Assembly (NCBI GenBank): GCA_043557195.1
Contig: CP121314.1
Span: 3,224,001 to 3,288,000, forward strand
Direction of reading: 5' to 3'
DNA from: Jejuia sp043557195
GTDB taxonomy: Bacteria; Bacteroidota; Bacteroidia; Flavobacteriales; Flavobacteriaceae
DNA length: 64,000 nt
Part shown: positions 9,238 through 18,148 of the stretch, piece by piece
How the letters are laid out: each line of letters begins with the position of its first letter
Position numbering within the stretch: the stretch's first letter is position 1
The notes under the pieces: generated by a model
What the model was told of the DNA's origin: nothing
What the model saw: the letters and a program-made list of their open reading frames with translations, nothing else
Database searches by the model: none
Position numbers and translations under genes: made by a program

Positions 9238-11298
9238 ATGGCATTTGACATTGAAATGATAAAAGGAGTTTACTCCAAAATGGCCGCTAACGTTGATAAA
9301 GCGCGTGAGGTTGTTGGAAAGCCATTAACGCTTTCTGAAAAAATATTATATAATCACTTATGGGACGGGAAACCAACCAAGGCATTTGTAAGAGGAAAGG
9401 ATTATGTTGATTTTGCTCCTGATAGAATTGCATGTCAAGATGCTACTGCTCAAATGGCATTGTTGCAGTTTATGCAAGCCGGTAAAAGTAAAGTTGCTGT
9501 GCCAACAACGGTACATTGCGACCACTTAATTCAAGCTAAGGAAGGTGCTGCTACCGATTTAAAACATGCTAATAATGTAAGTAGCGAGGTATTTGATTTC
9601 TTAGAATCTGTATCTAACAAATACGGTATTGGGTTTTGGAAACCTGGTGCTGGAATTATTCACCAAGTAGTATTAGAAAACTACGCATTCCCTGGTGGAA
9701 TGATGATCGGTACTGATTCACATACGGTGAATGCTGGCGGATTAGGCATGGTGGCCATTGGTGTTGGTGGCGCTGATGCTGTTGATGTAATGGCAGGTAT
9801 GGCTTGGGAATTAAAGTTTCCTAAGTTAATAGGTGTAAAGTTAACTGGTAAATTATCAGGTTGGACTGCGCCTAAAGATGTAATTTTAAAAGTTGCTGAA
9901 ATTCTTACTGTAAAAGGTGGAACTGGGGCAATTGTAGAATATTTTGGTCCTGGTGCCTTATCAATGTCGTGTACTGGAAAAGGGACTATTTGTAACATGG
10001 GTGCTGAAATTGGTGCTACAACGTCTACGTTTGGTTATGATGATTCAATGGAGCGTTATTTACGTGCTACTGATAGAGAAGATGTTGCAGATGCTGCAAA
10101 TGAGGTGAAGGCACATTTAACTGCAGATCCAGAAGTGTATGCAAGCCCTGAGCAATATTTTGATCAAGTTATTGAAATTAACTTATCAGAATTAGGTCCA
10201 TTATTAAACGGACCATTTACTCCAGACTTATCTACAACTGTAGGTGCTGAAATGACCGAAAAGGCAAAAGCTAATGATTGGCCAATAAAAGTGGAATGGG
10301 GATTAATCGGATCTTGTACTAACTCTTCTTACGAAGATTTATCTCGTGCTTCATCTATTGCACAACAAGCTTTAGATAAAGGTTTGAAAACTAAGGCAGA
10401 GTTTGGTATCAACCCAGGTTCTGAGCAAGTGCGTTACACTGCAGAACGTGATGGTATTCTTCAAGTTTTCGAAAAATTAGACGCTAAAATATTCACAAAT
10501 GCATGTGGGCCTTGTATTGGGCAATGGGCGAGATATTCAGATCCTAAGAATGCACCAAAAAACAGTATAGTACATTCATTTAATAGAAACTTTGCAAAAC
10601 GTGCTGATGGAAATCCAAATACACATGCTTTTGTAGCATCTCCAGAATTGACGGCGGCAATTGCAATTGCAGGTCGTTTAGATTTTAATCCATTAACGGA
10701 TAAGCTAATTAACGAAAATGGAGAAGAAGTAATGCTAGACGAACCAACAGGATGGGAATTACCACCTAAAGGTTTTGATGTAAAGGATAACGGATACTTA
10801 GCTCCTGAAGCAGACGGAAGCCATGTAAATGTAGTGGTTAATGAAAGTTCAGAACGTTTACAACTATTAACGCCTTTTACACCTCTTGGAGCGTCAATTA
10901 CAGGTGCTAAATTATTAATCAAAGCTTTTGGAAAATGTACTACCGACCATATCTCTATGGCTGGACCTTGGTTACGTTTTAGAGGCCACTTAGATAATAT
11001 TGCGAACAATACTTTAATAGGCGCAGTAAACGCATTCAACCAAAAAACCAACTTCGTTAAAAACCAATTAACGGGAGAGTATGGTGGTGTACCAGATGTA
11101 CAACGCGAGTATAAAAAAGCAGGTATTAAAACTATTGTTGTGGGAGACCATAACTATGGAGAAGGGTCTTCTAGTGAGCACGCAGCAATGGAACCACGTC
11201 ATCTTGGAGTAGTTGCGGTAATCGTGAAGTCATTCGCGCGTATCCACGAAACAAACTTGAAGAAACAAGGAATGCGAGCTTTTTTAGCATTTCATTAA
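9238..11298 (+). CDS. Aconitate hydratase, C-terminally truncated and with an altered active-site Arg
   Basis: Aconitase converts citrate to isocitrate in the TCA cycle using a 4Fe-4S cluster. Seen: cluster cysteines in IGSCTNSSYED and TNACGPCIGQW; substrate and catalytic motifs TVHCDHL, GAGIIHQ, GTDSHT, NRNF and RFRGHLDNI. Two defects stand out. The strictly conserved GEGSSREH motif reads GEGSSSEH here (AGT codon at 11173-11175, residue 646), replacing the Arg equivalent to pig Arg644. The protein also stops at residue 686 after LKKQGM with an unrelated tail RAFLAFH, whereas mitochondrial-type aconitases continue for about 70 residues (total ~755). No remnant of the missing part is visible before the YtxH gene 11 bp later. 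It may be a dying paralogue or a sequence/assembly error. Confidence 0.88.
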   Translation: MAFDIEMIKGVYSKMAANVDKAREVVGKPLTLSEKILYNHLWDGKPTKAFVRGKDYVDFAPDRIACQDATAQMALLQFMQAGKSKVAVPTTVHCDHLIQAKEGAATDLKHANNVSSEVFDFLESVSNKYGIGFWKPGAGIIHQVVLENYAFPGGMMIGTDSHTVNAGGLGMVAIGVGGADAVDVMAGMAWELKFPKLIGVKLTGKLSGWTAPKDVILKVAEILTVKGGTGAIVEYFGPGALSMSCTGKGTICNMGAEIGATTSTFGYDDSMERYLRATDREDVADAANEVKAHLTADPEVYASPEQYFDQVIEINLSELGPLLNGPFTPDLSTTVGAEMTEKAKANDWPIKVEWGLIGSCTNSSYEDLSRASSIAQQALDKGLKTKAEFGINPGSEQVRYTAERDGILQVFEKLDAKIFTNACGPCIGQWARYSDPKNAPKNSIVHSFNRNFAKRADGNPNTHAFVASPELTAAIAIAGRLDFNPLTDKLINENGEEVMLDEPTGWELPPKGFDVKDNGYLAPEADGSHVNVVVNESSERLQLLTPFTPLGASITGAKLLIKAFGKCTTDHISMAGPWLRFRGHLDNIANNTLIGAVNAFNQKTNFVKNQLTGEYGGVPDVQREYKKAGIKTIVVGDHNYGEGSSSEHAAMEPRHLGVVAVIVKSFARIHETNLKKQGMRAFLAFH

Positions 11299-11309
11299 AT
11301 AAGGAATAT

Positions 11310-11630
11310 TTAACTCGTTTGCTGTAGCGTTTTATTCTTTTCTTTAAGAATAGCCAATTGTTTCTCTAAAAACGTAATGGCTTGCTCAGTTTTATAACTT
11401 GCTTTAGAAGCAAAACCTTTTGTCTCTTCTTTAAATTTAGCTTTCCCAGATTGGGCAGCTTGGGATAAATCACCCTTAACTTCTGTAAAATCTTCTGTTA
11501 TTTGGTCTTTTATTGCTTTACCTTCTTTTTTAAGTTTATCTCTAGTAACTTTTCCTTTTTCTGGAGCAAGCAATACACCTATTCCCGCACCAATTAGCAC
11601 GCCTAGAACTATTGCACCTTTATTAATCAT
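11310..11630 (-). CDS. YtxH domain protein
   Basis: A 106-residue protein with one N-terminal glycine-rich hydrophobic segment (VLGVLIGAGIGVLLAPEKGK, residues about 8-27) typical of the YtxH/gas-vesicle-like family, followed by a charged amphipathic helix region rich in Lys, Glu and Ala. Such proteins are associated with envelope or general stress in Firmicutes and Bacteroidota; the molecular role is unknown. It is convergent with the truncated aconitase gene, with only 11 bp between the two stops and no room for a terminator. Confidence 0.85.
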   Translation of the reverse strand: MINKGAIVLGVLIGAGIGVLLAPEKGKVTRDKLKKEGKAIKDQITEDFTEVKGDLSQAAQSGKAKFKEETKGFASKASYKTEQAITFLEKQLAILKEKNKTLQQTS

Positions 11631-11791
11631 TTGTTTTTATTTTAATTATTAAACTCGTTTTACTTATAAGTAGTAAAAACTTACTTTTTGTTACAAACAA
11701 ATTCAGTGCCAGAGTATTAGGGAAAGTGTTGATTTAGCAAATAGAGGTAAGTTTATGTTTTAAACTTTACTTTAATGAATTGCTCTATTGC

Positions 11792-12532
11792 TTATTTAGT
11801 CTGCCATAAGCGCCACCAAGGCACTCCTGGTGCATCATGATGTTCGTAGTGATAACCAAAAAAATAACAACTTAAAAATGCCCACAAATGATTTTTATTT
11901 AGCGTACCAGATTTATGTTCATTGTCACTGTGATTGCCGTCTTTGTGAGGAAGATAAGTTCCGAAATAGAATAGTTGAAATGTGGATAAAATACTGGGTA
12001 AAACCCAAAATAGTAATAGATTCTCTAAAGGGAATACCAATTTTAGCAATTGAAGACTAATTGTTATTAGTATTAATTGTTTTATGGTAATATAACTTTT
12101 TATAAAACTCCAATACCATATCCAAAAGTTACCAGATTCATGATAGTCAGGATCATCATGTGAGGCAACATGCCTATGATGTTTATGGTGCTTATCTAAC
12201 AAGAAGTTATAAAAATTAAAGGCAAATAGAAGAGCTGTTAAGCGGCCAAAAAATGCATTTATTTTTTTGTTTTTAGATACTGTGCCATGCATAGCATCAT
12301 GCGATGTTATAAATAATCCTGTATATAGATGTGTTTGTAAATAAATGGCAAAATAAGTTACCAAATTGTAGTAGTCAACTTGCCATTGTAGAAGATAGTA
12401 CAAGCAAAAAAACCATGCTATAATAATAGAAGACCCTAAGATTATACCTGTAGGGTCAATAGGCTTACTTAATATTTGGCTTTTCTTTAAATGCAAATTT
12501 TTGTTTAATATTAATAAAAAAAAATTAAACAA
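11792..12532 (-). CDS. crtW: Beta-carotene ketolase (CrtW-like)
   Basis: A membrane di-iron oxygenase adding 4-keto groups to beta-carotene or zeaxanthin. The three His clusters of CrtW are visible: HDAMHG near residue 84, HHKHHRH near 118, and NEHKSG plus FGYHYEHHDAPGVPWW near the C-terminus (EHH motif). FGTYLPH is also typical. Length is 246. The first 12 residues are AT-coded and atypical; a TTG at residue 13 (12496) followed by HLKKSQ is a plausible alternative start, because the first ATG overlaps a degenerate copy of the crt promoter motif. With CrtI/B/Y/Z encoded 1.7-5.6 kb away, the expected end products are ketocarotenoids of the astaxanthin/adonixanthin type. A plain fatty-acid desaturase is less likely. 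Confidence 0.82.
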   Translation of the reverse strand: MFNFFLLILNKNLHLKKSQILSKPIDPTGIILGSSIIIAWFFCLYYLLQWQVDYYNLVTYFAIYLQTHLYTGLFITSHDAMHGTVSKNKKINAFFGRLTALLFAFNFYNFLLDKHHKHHRHVASHDDPDYHESGNFWIWYWSFIKSYITIKQLILITISLQLLKLVFPLENLLLFWVLPSILSTFQLFYFGTYLPHKDGNHSDNEHKSGTLNKNHLWAFLSCYFFGYHYEHHDAPGVPWWRLWQTK

Positions 12533-12537
12533 AATAA
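12524..12537 (-). promoter_or_regulatory. Degenerate copy of the crt promoter motif before crtW
   Basis: On the minus strand this reads TTATTTTGTTTAAT, a 12 of 14 match to the TAnnTTTGTTWAAC motif found at crtI and at the MerR-type regulator. Position and orientation suit a crtW promoter/operator, but in AT-rich DNA a match of this quality could be chance. Confidence 0.3.
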
Positions 12538-12796
12538 TAAATTCGTCAAAATATATTTTTTTTCTGTGAGAGGTAACACTTCAACGATGTTTTGATGTTA
12601 TGACATTAGATTTAAGATTATTGGATTGAATTTTACTCATTATGTAAAGTGATATCATAATCTAGATTTAAAGCTTCAAATCTGTATTGAGAACTATCAA
12701 AATTGTATTTTTATCCAGAGAAATATTTTTGGGATAATCCTAAAACTGTTTTCTAAGTGCATTGTTTCGTTAAGACCGAAAACTAATACCTAATTT

Positions 12797-13573
12797 ATGA
12801 ATACCAGACAAGATCAACTTAAAGCTTTTGATAGATTGTTAACGATAATGGACGAACTACGAGAGCAATGTCCTTGGGATAAAAAACAAACTATGGAAAC
12901 CTTGCGTCACCTTACTATAGAAGAAACCTACGAACTTGGAGATGCTATTTTAGATAAGGATTTAGAGGAAGTTAAAAAGGAATTAGGAGATGTATTATTG
13001 CATATAGTTTTCTATTCTAAAATTGGTAGTGAAACCCAAGATTTTGATATCGCTGATGTATGCAATGGTATTTGTGAAAAACTAATTTCTAGACATCCTC
13101 ATATTTACGGTGATATAAAAGTTGAAAATGAAGATGACGTAAAGCGTAATTGGGAAAACTTAAAATTAAAAGAAGGGAAGAAGAGTGTTTTGGAAGGTGT
13201 TCCTAGAAGTCTTCCAGCACTAGTAAAAGCCAATAGAATTCAAGAAAAAGTGGCAGGTGTAGGTTTTGATTGGGAGAAACCAGAACAGGTTTGGGAGAAG
13301 GTTCAGGAAGAGTTAAATGAACTTAACGATGAAATTAAAACAGCAAACCCTGATAGGATAGAAAGTGAATTTGGAGACGTGATGTTTTCTATGGTGAATT
13401 ACGCACGGTTTTTAAATATAAACCCAGAAAATGCTTTGGAACGTACTAATAAAAAATTCTCAAAGCGTTTTCAATACTTAGAAGAAAAAGCAAAAGCATT
13501 ACATAAACCATTAGCTGAAATGACGCTAGCGGAAATGGATGTATTTTGGGAAGAAGCGAAGCAATTACCATAA
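12797..13573 (+). CDS. mazG: Nucleoside triphosphate pyrophosphohydrolase MazG
   Basis: A 258-residue house-cleaning enzyme that hydrolyses NTPs to NMP plus PPi. It has the duplicated MazG fold. The N-terminal copy has CPWDKKQTMETLRHLTIEE and EETYELGDAI ... EELGDVLLHIVF-like helices carrying the EExxD metal ligands. The C-terminal copy has VQEELNELNDEI and ESEFGDVMFSMVNYARF. Length matches the E. coli enzyme. A 264 bp leader upstream holds nothing I recognise. Its last codons are duplicated imperfectly 64 bp downstream. Confidence 0.95.
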   Translation: MNTRQDQLKAFDRLLTIMDELREQCPWDKKQTMETLRHLTIEETYELGDAILDKDLEEVKKELGDVLLHIVFYSKIGSETQDFDIADVCNGICEKLISRHPHIYGDIKVENEDDVKRNWENLKLKEGKKSVLEGVPRSLPALVKANRIQEKVAGVGFDWEKPEQVWEKVQEELNELNDEIKTANPDRIESEFGDVMFSMVNYARFLNINPENALERTNKKFSKRFQYLEEKAKALHKPLAEMTLAEMDVFWEEAKQLP

Positions 13574-13631
13574 TAGTAATTAGAAAATCTTTGATTTTCA
13601 AATACTAAAAAGGGAAGAAGCGAAACAATTA
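13548..13631. repeat. Imperfect 20 bp direct repeat of the mazG 3' end flanking a small hairpin
   Basis: GGGAAGAAGCGAAGCAATTA at 13548-13567 (the mazG C-terminal codons) recurs at 13612-13631 with one G-to-A change. Between the copies is a perfect 7 bp hairpin (GAAAATC 13583-13589, GATTTTC 13593-13599). This looks like a local duplication that moved the mazG end away from the next gene. Confidence 0.6.
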
Positions 13632-13637
13632 TAGCAC

Positions 13638-14198
13638 ATGAAATTTTCCAAAACGCATTTAAAAAACCTCTTTTTTCTAGGAATAGCTGCATTGTTTATT
13701 ATTCCACAAACCCGAAAACCTATACAGATTTTTGTAAATAAAGGATTAGCATTATTTGGTCCTTCAATAATTGAATCATCAAAGCAAGAGAAAATTGATG
13801 CTGAAGATTGGGTGTTAATTACTACCAATGGAGAAACTTTAAATTTTAAAGACACTAAAGGCAAGGTGGTTTTTATTAATTTTTGGGCGACCTGGTGTCC
13901 GCCATGTATTGCAGAAATGCCAAGTATGCAAAAGCTTTATAATGACTATAATGATAAAGTTGAATTCGTTTTTGTTTCTGATGAAAAGCAAGATGTTGTT
14001 TCTCAATTTTTAACTAAAAACGGTTATAGTTTTAGCGTATATAAGCCAACTACACAATATCCTGAAGCTTTTGATATAAGCGGTATTCCAAGAACTTTTT
14101 TAATAGATTCTAAAGGTAATATTGTAATAGATAAAACAGGTGCGGCTAATTGGAACAGTGATTCCGTTAGAGAAACAATAGATAAATTGCTTCTATAA
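13638..14198 (+). CDS. TlpA-like membrane-anchored thioredoxin
   Basis: A 186-residue protein: an N-terminal hydrophobic anchor at about residues 10-26, then a thioredoxin fold with active site ATWCPPCIAEMPSMQKLY near residue 81 and the cis-Pro segment SGIPRTFLIDSKGNI near 150. The WCPPC motif and the TLNFKDTKGKVVFINFWA strand mark the TlpA/ResA family of periplasmic thiol reductants used in cytochrome c maturation or envelope redox. It follows mazG by 64 bp and its stop overlaps the convergent crtY gene by 6 bp. Confidence 0.9.
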   Translation: MKFSKTHLKNLFFLGIAALFIIPQTRKPIQIFVNKGLALFGPSIIESSKQEKIDAEDWVLITTNGETLNFKDTKGKVVFINFWATWCPPCIAEMPSMQKLYNDYNDKVEFVFVSDEKQDVVSQFLTKNGYSFSVYKPTTQYPEAFDISGIPRTFLIDSKGNIVIDKTGAANWNSDSVRETIDKLLL

Positions 14199-15335
14199 GG
14201 TTTTGAAAAACGCTCTTATAAAACTCCAAGAGAATAAAGACCACATAATTTTCAATTCCTCTGAAAAACTAGAATCTTCATCTAAAAAACGAAACATAGT
14301 TTCAGTACTATTCTTGTCGTAAAATTGCTTAAAAACCCATTCACCTTTATGGTTTTCATCTTTTAAAACCTTTAAAAACACCTTATCGTAGAACTTGTAT
14401 TTCTTTTGAAATAAATTAGTAGATGGTATATTACCTGATTTAATATTTTTAATAATCTTTCCGACTTTTTTTTCTGTATGTTTAAAAGAATACCCTGTTG
14501 AAGGTTTAACCCATCCGCCTCCAGTTCCAATTTTTGTAATGTTTTCAGTATTAAATTTATCAAAAGAAAATGTTGTCATAGGGATGTTTCCTTGCTCAGA
14601 TTCTATAATGTCATATTTGTCAATCTTCAGATACTCATTAATATAAGTTTTGATAAACATGTCATAAACCAATTCATCAACTATGTTTTCTGTAAAATAA
14701 GTAAACTCAACTAAAGCTTCAGTTTTCGAAAAAGGTAATACATACATAAATGTAGTTTGTTCACCATCCTTTAACCGGTAATCCATCATTGTAACTGTAT
14801 CTTTATCAAAAACATCAATTTCAGTTTTAATAACAATACCTTTAAAATGTTGATTAATTTTTATGCTTGTCTTGTCATTGTAAAATTCAGAAGGAATTCT
14901 ACTATCAAAAATATGATTACAAGTAAAAGTGCCGTTTTTGGTTTTGACGTGTAATTCAGGAATTTCAGAAACCGACGCTACACTATCAATTATGAAATGA
15001 AAGTTATTATGTTTTTTTAATTCTGATTTCGTATAATTATAAAAGTCAATGGCTCTGATTGTTCTATAATTATAAGGGCTGAGATTTAAATCTATAGTTT
15101 TTTTCTTGGAAAATATTTTGGCTTTTTGCCAGGTTCTAAAAGGTAAATCACTCCAATTTGAGGAACCAGTTTCCCAAAAACTCCATGTTTTGTCGTTGGT
15201 GTTTTTAGCAGAAGGGTCTATTAAGGCGATTATTTTTTTCTTAAAAAAATCATCAGAAGACATTTTAAGAGCCAATTGCAAACCTGCTAAACCACTTCCA
15301 ATAATGATATAGTCGAAATGGGAGCTATTAGCCAT
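14193..15335 (-). CDS. crtY: Lycopene beta-cyclase
   Basis: A 380-residue FAD/NAD-binding cyclase turning lycopene into beta-carotene. Seen: N-terminal dinucleotide fold DYIIIGSGLAGLQLALKM (residues 6-23), the downstream TWSFWE segment, the QHFKGIVIKTE strand and the GGGWVKPSTGYSF motif, all typical of bacterial CrtY. It is the last gene of the crtI-crtB-crtZ-crtY operon, 6 bp after crtZ. The gene ends inside the convergent thioredoxin gene by 6 bp. Confidence 0.93.
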   Translation of the reverse strand: MANSSHFDYIIIGSGLAGLQLALKMSSDDFFKKKIIALIDPSAKNTNDKTWSFWETGSSNWSDLPFRTWQKAKIFSKKKTIDLNLSPYNYRTIRAIDFYNYTKSELKKHNNFHFIIDSVASVSEIPELHVKTKNGTFTCNHIFDSRIPSEFYNDKTSIKINQHFKGIVIKTEIDVFDKDTVTMMDYRLKDGEQTTFMYVLPFSKTEALVEFTYFTENIVDELVYDMFIKTYINEYLKIDKYDIIESEQGNIPMTTFSFDKFNTENITKIGTGGGWVKPSTGYSFKHTEKKVGKIIKNIKSGNIPSTNLFQKKYKFYDKVFLKVLKDENHKGEWVFKQFYDKNSTETMFRFLDEDSSFSEELKIMWSLFSWSFIRAFFKTL

Positions 15336-15341
15336 TTCGTA

Positions 15342-15794
15342 TTAATTCTTTTTGAAGTATTTAAAAGGAACAAACAACATCCCGAAACATTCTGAATCTC
15401 TTTTACCTAAATGTTTGTGATGTATTTTGTGCGCTCTACGAACGCCTCGCGCATACCAGTTGTTTGCATTTCTAAATATTTTAAAGCGTTGGTGTATGAA
15501 AATATCATGGACTAGAAAATAACATAAGCCGTAGGCGAAGATACCTATACCAATAGGAAGCCCTAACCAGAAACTTGTGTATTTCCAAAGTAGTATAAAA
15601 CTAATGCTTACAACTGCATAAAAGATAAAAAATGTATCATTACGCTCAAACCAACTGTCATGTTCCTTATGATGATGGTCTTTATGTAAACTCCATAAAA
15701 AACCATGCATTACATATTTATGTGTAAACCAAGCCATAAATTCCATAATGCAAAAGGCGCCTAAAAAAACTAATATCCAAAGTAATGTATCCAT
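15342..15794 (-). CDS. crtZ: Beta-carotene hydroxylase
   Basis: A 150-residue membrane hydroxylase converting beta-carotene to zeaxanthin. The His clusters HKYVMHG, HKDHHHKEHDSWFERND, HDIFIHQRF and RAHKIHHKH are all present and are the di-iron ligands of the fatty-acid hydroxylase superfamily. There are three to four hydrophobic helices. It lies 5 bp after crtB and 6 bp before crtY in the operon. With the ketolase gene at 11.8-12.5 kb the pathway can reach ketolated xanthophylls. Confidence 0.95.
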   Translation of the reverse strand: MDTLLWILVFLGAFCIMEFMAWFTHKYVMHGFLWSLHKDHHHKEHDSWFERNDTFFIFYAVVSISFILLWKYTSFWLGLPIGIGIFAYGLCYFLVHDIFIHQRFKIFRNANNWYARGVRRAHKIHHKHLGKRDSECFGMLFVPFKYFKKN

Positions 15795-15799
15795 AATAT

Positions 15800-16639
15800 T
15801 TACATCAAATTTAATTGATATTTTACATAACTACGCATTAAGAGCTCAATTTTTTTTGGGTTTGAAACTCTTATGCGAGTATCTTTTATTTGTAATGCTG
15901 GTGTTTTTTTTAACTTCTTTAAAAGTTGACTGTAATAACGATAAGCCATAAAAACACCAAATTTAGCTTCCATAGGTAGTTTTTTGATACCACTCAGACC
16001 TTTTTCAAAATCACTTTCAATATCGTCAATGATTTGCTGTTTAGAGTTTTCATCTAAATTATCTAAATCTACATTTGGAAAATAACTTCTGTTTAGCTCA
16101 TTAAAATCAGCTTTTAAATCTCTTAGGAAATTTACCTTTTGAAATGCTGAGCCCAAGGACATTGCTGTATCTTTAAGTTCATTAAATTTTTCTTCATCAC
16201 CTTTAACAAATACTTTTAGGCACATTAAGCCTACAACATCTGCTGAACCGTAAATGTATGCTTTGTATTCCTCGTCTGATAAATAATCATTCTTAGATAA
16301 ATCTAATCTCATACTTTTCATAAATGCATCAACCATGCTTTTGTCAATATTATATTTATGATAGGTGTGTTGAAATGCATTTAAAATTGGGTTTAGACTA
16401 ATTTTATCTTTCAAGGCATTTTCTAAATCTTCAGAAAAACGCTCAAACAACTCCTCTTTGTTATAATCATGGAAAGAATCTACAATTTCATCGGCAAACC
16501 TTACAAATCCGTAGATATTGTAAATATGCATTCTTATAGAATTTGATAGCATTTTGGTTGCTAAAGAGAACGAAGTGCTGTAACTTTTTGTTACCACTTT
16601 GCTACAATTGTATGATACAGTATCGAATAATGCTTTCAT
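15800..16639 (-). CDS. crtB: Phytoene synthase
   Basis: A 279-residue squalene/phytoene synthase condensing two geranylgeranyl diphosphates. The first Asp-rich motif sits in YGFVRFADEIVDSF (about residues 43-56) and the second in NFLRDLKADFNELNRSYFP (about 168-186), positions normal for CrtB. The N-terminus TKSYSTSFSLATKML matches the family. It follows crtI by 5 bp, so the two are almost certainly translated from one message. Confidence 0.95.
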   Translation of the reverse strand: MKALFDTVSYNCSKVVTKSYSTSFSLATKMLSNSIRMHIYNIYGFVRFADEIVDSFHDYNKEELFERFSEDLENALKDKISLNPILNAFQHTYHKYNIDKSMVDAFMKSMRLDLSKNDYLSDEEYKAYIYGSADVVGLMCLKVFVKGDEEKFNELKDTAMSLGSAFQKVNFLRDLKADFNELNRSYFPNVDLDNLDENSKQQIIDDIESDFEKGLSGIKKLPMEAKFGVFMAYRYYSQLLKKLKKTPALQIKDTRIRVSNPKKIELLMRSYVKYQLNLM

Positions 16640-16644
16640 TATTA

Positions 16645-18105
16645 TTAATTATGATATTTATTAATGAGTTGAGCTACTAATTTCCCAGATATTAATGATG
16701 GAGGAACACCGGGTCCCGGAACTGTTAGCTGTCCAGTAAAATAAAGGTTGTCTACCTTTTTGCTTTTTAATTTGGGTCTTAAAAAGGCTGTTTGCGAAAG
16801 GGTATTTGCCATACCATAGGCATTTCCTTTATAAGAATTATACTCTTTAATAAAATCCTTAACACAGAAGGATTCTTTAAATATAATATTATTTAGAACA
16901 TCTTGTCCAGTTAATTTTTCAAAGCGAGACATAATGATGTCAAAATATTGAGATCGAATTTCATCGGTATCTTCAATTCCCGGTGCTATTGGTATAAGGA
17001 AGAAACCAGTTTCACAATCTTTAGGAGCCATAGAATTATCTGTCACAGAAGGGAAGTTAGCATAAAACAAAGGGTCTTTAGGCCATTGTGGATTATCATA
17101 AATCTCTTCAGCATGTGTTTCAAAACTTGTGTCAAAAAATAAATTGTGATGTTCTATATTTTTAAGTTTTTTATCAAAACCAACATAAAATAATAGGGAA
17201 GAAGGCGCAAAGGTTTTTTTAGACCAATACGATTCTGAATATTGTCTATGATTTTTATCTAGTAACGTCTCAGAATGGTGGTAGTCCGCACCACTTAATA
17301 TAATGTCGAACGATTTGATTTCACCATTTACCTTAATTGATTTTGCTCTTTTATCTTCAACTACAATTTTTTCTACACCACTATTCGTGTAAATTTTCGC
17401 ACCTAAACTTTCTGCTAAGGATTTCATGGCTTTTATAACTTCGTACATACCACCTTTAGGATGCCATGTGCCTAAACCAAAATCGGCATAATTCATGAAG
17501 CTATAAAACGATGGCGTATTGCTGGGTTTAGCACCAAGAAACAATACTGGAAATTCAAGCGTGGAAATTAATTTTGGGTTTTTAAATTTTTTTCGAACAT
17601 CACCACTAATGGTTTTAAAAAATTGATCTACTCTGGTAGCAGTTTCAGGAGTAACTAATTCAAATGGCGAAATACCAGGTTTTAACACTACTTTATTTAT
17701 AGCGATATCATAATTTGTAGCTGCCTTGTTTATAAATTGTCTTAAAGGTTTAGAACTACCAGGTTCTATACGTTCAAATTCAGCACATATTTTGTCCATA
17801 GTGTCTCCTATGGTAATTATTTCGTCTTTAAAGAAAATCTTATAAGCAGGACTTAGCTTGTCTAATTCGTAAAAGTCAGAAACCGATTTATTGAAATCGT
17901 TGAAAAATTTCTCAAAGATATCTGGCATCCAGTACCAACTTGGTCCTATATCAAAAGTGAATCCTTCTTTCTTGAGTTGTCTCGCGCGTCCGCCTACTGT
18001 GTCGTTTTTTTCAAATACAGATACCTCAAAACCGTACTGTTTAAGATAACAACTAGCAGATAATGCTGAGAATCCTGAACCTATTATGGCGATTGTTTTT
18101 TTCAT
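16645..18105 (-). CDS. crtI: Phytoene desaturase
   Basis: A 486-residue FAD-dependent desaturase making lycopene from phytoene. The N-terminal Rossmann motif is IIGSGFSALSASCYLKQYG and continues to VGGRARQLKKEGFTFDIGPS. The C-terminal signature LYFTGQLTVPGPGVPPSLIS is the CrtI hallmark. It is the first gene of the crt operon. A tandem -7-like motif shared with the neighbouring MerR-type regulator ends 1 bp before the ATG, so the regulator probably controls this gene directly. Confidence 0.96.
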   Translation of the reverse strand: MKKTIAIIGSGFSALSASCYLKQYGFEVSVFEKNDTVGGRARQLKKEGFTFDIGPSWYWMPDIFEKFFNDFNKSVSDFYELDKLSPAYKIFFKDEIITIGDTMDKICAEFERIEPGSSKPLRQFINKAATNYDIAINKVVLKPGISPFELVTPETATRVDQFFKTISGDVRKKFKNPKLISTLEFPVLFLGAKPSNTPSFYSFMNYADFGLGTWHPKGGMYEVIKAMKSLAESLGAKIYTNSGVEKIVVEDKRAKSIKVNGEIKSFDIILSGADYHHSETLLDKNHRQYSESYWSKKTFAPSSLLFYVGFDKKLKNIEHHNLFFDTSFETHAEEIYDNPQWPKDPLFYANFPSVTDNSMAPKDCETGFFLIPIAPGIEDTDEIRSQYFDIIMSRFEKLTGQDVLNNIIFKESFCVKDFIKEYNSYKGNAYGMANTLSQTAFLRPKLKSKKVDNLYFTGQLTVPGPGVPPSLISGKLVAQLINKYHN

Positions 18106-18106
18106 T

Positions 18107-18141
18107 GTTTAACAAATATAGACAAAAGTTAAACAAAAATA
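18107..18141 (-). promoter_or_regulatory. Tandem crt promoter/operator motif upstream of crtI
   Basis: Read on the minus strand, TATTTTTGTTTAAC (18141-18128) and TATATTTGTTAAAC (18120-18107) are two copies of TAnnTTTGTTWAAC spaced 21 bp, two helical turns. Each contains a consensus -7 element followed by a TTWAAC half that would cover the transcription start. The copy nearer crtI ends 1 bp before the ATG, so initiation from it would be leaderless; the outer copy would give a leader of roughly 20 nt. The third copy is at the regulator gene. Confidence 0.55.
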
Positions 18142-18148
18142 AAACGAT

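Noticed and set aside
10461..11051. 196-codon open frame antisense to the aconitase gene
   Set aside because: It is the mirror of a strongly conserved coding region; codon bias and conserved aconitase motifs on the plus strand explain it.
11299..11330. Search for the missing aconitase C-terminus in another frame
   Set aside because: Only 11 bp separate the stop from the convergent YtxH stop, and no frame encodes the expected TFAN...GSALN segment.
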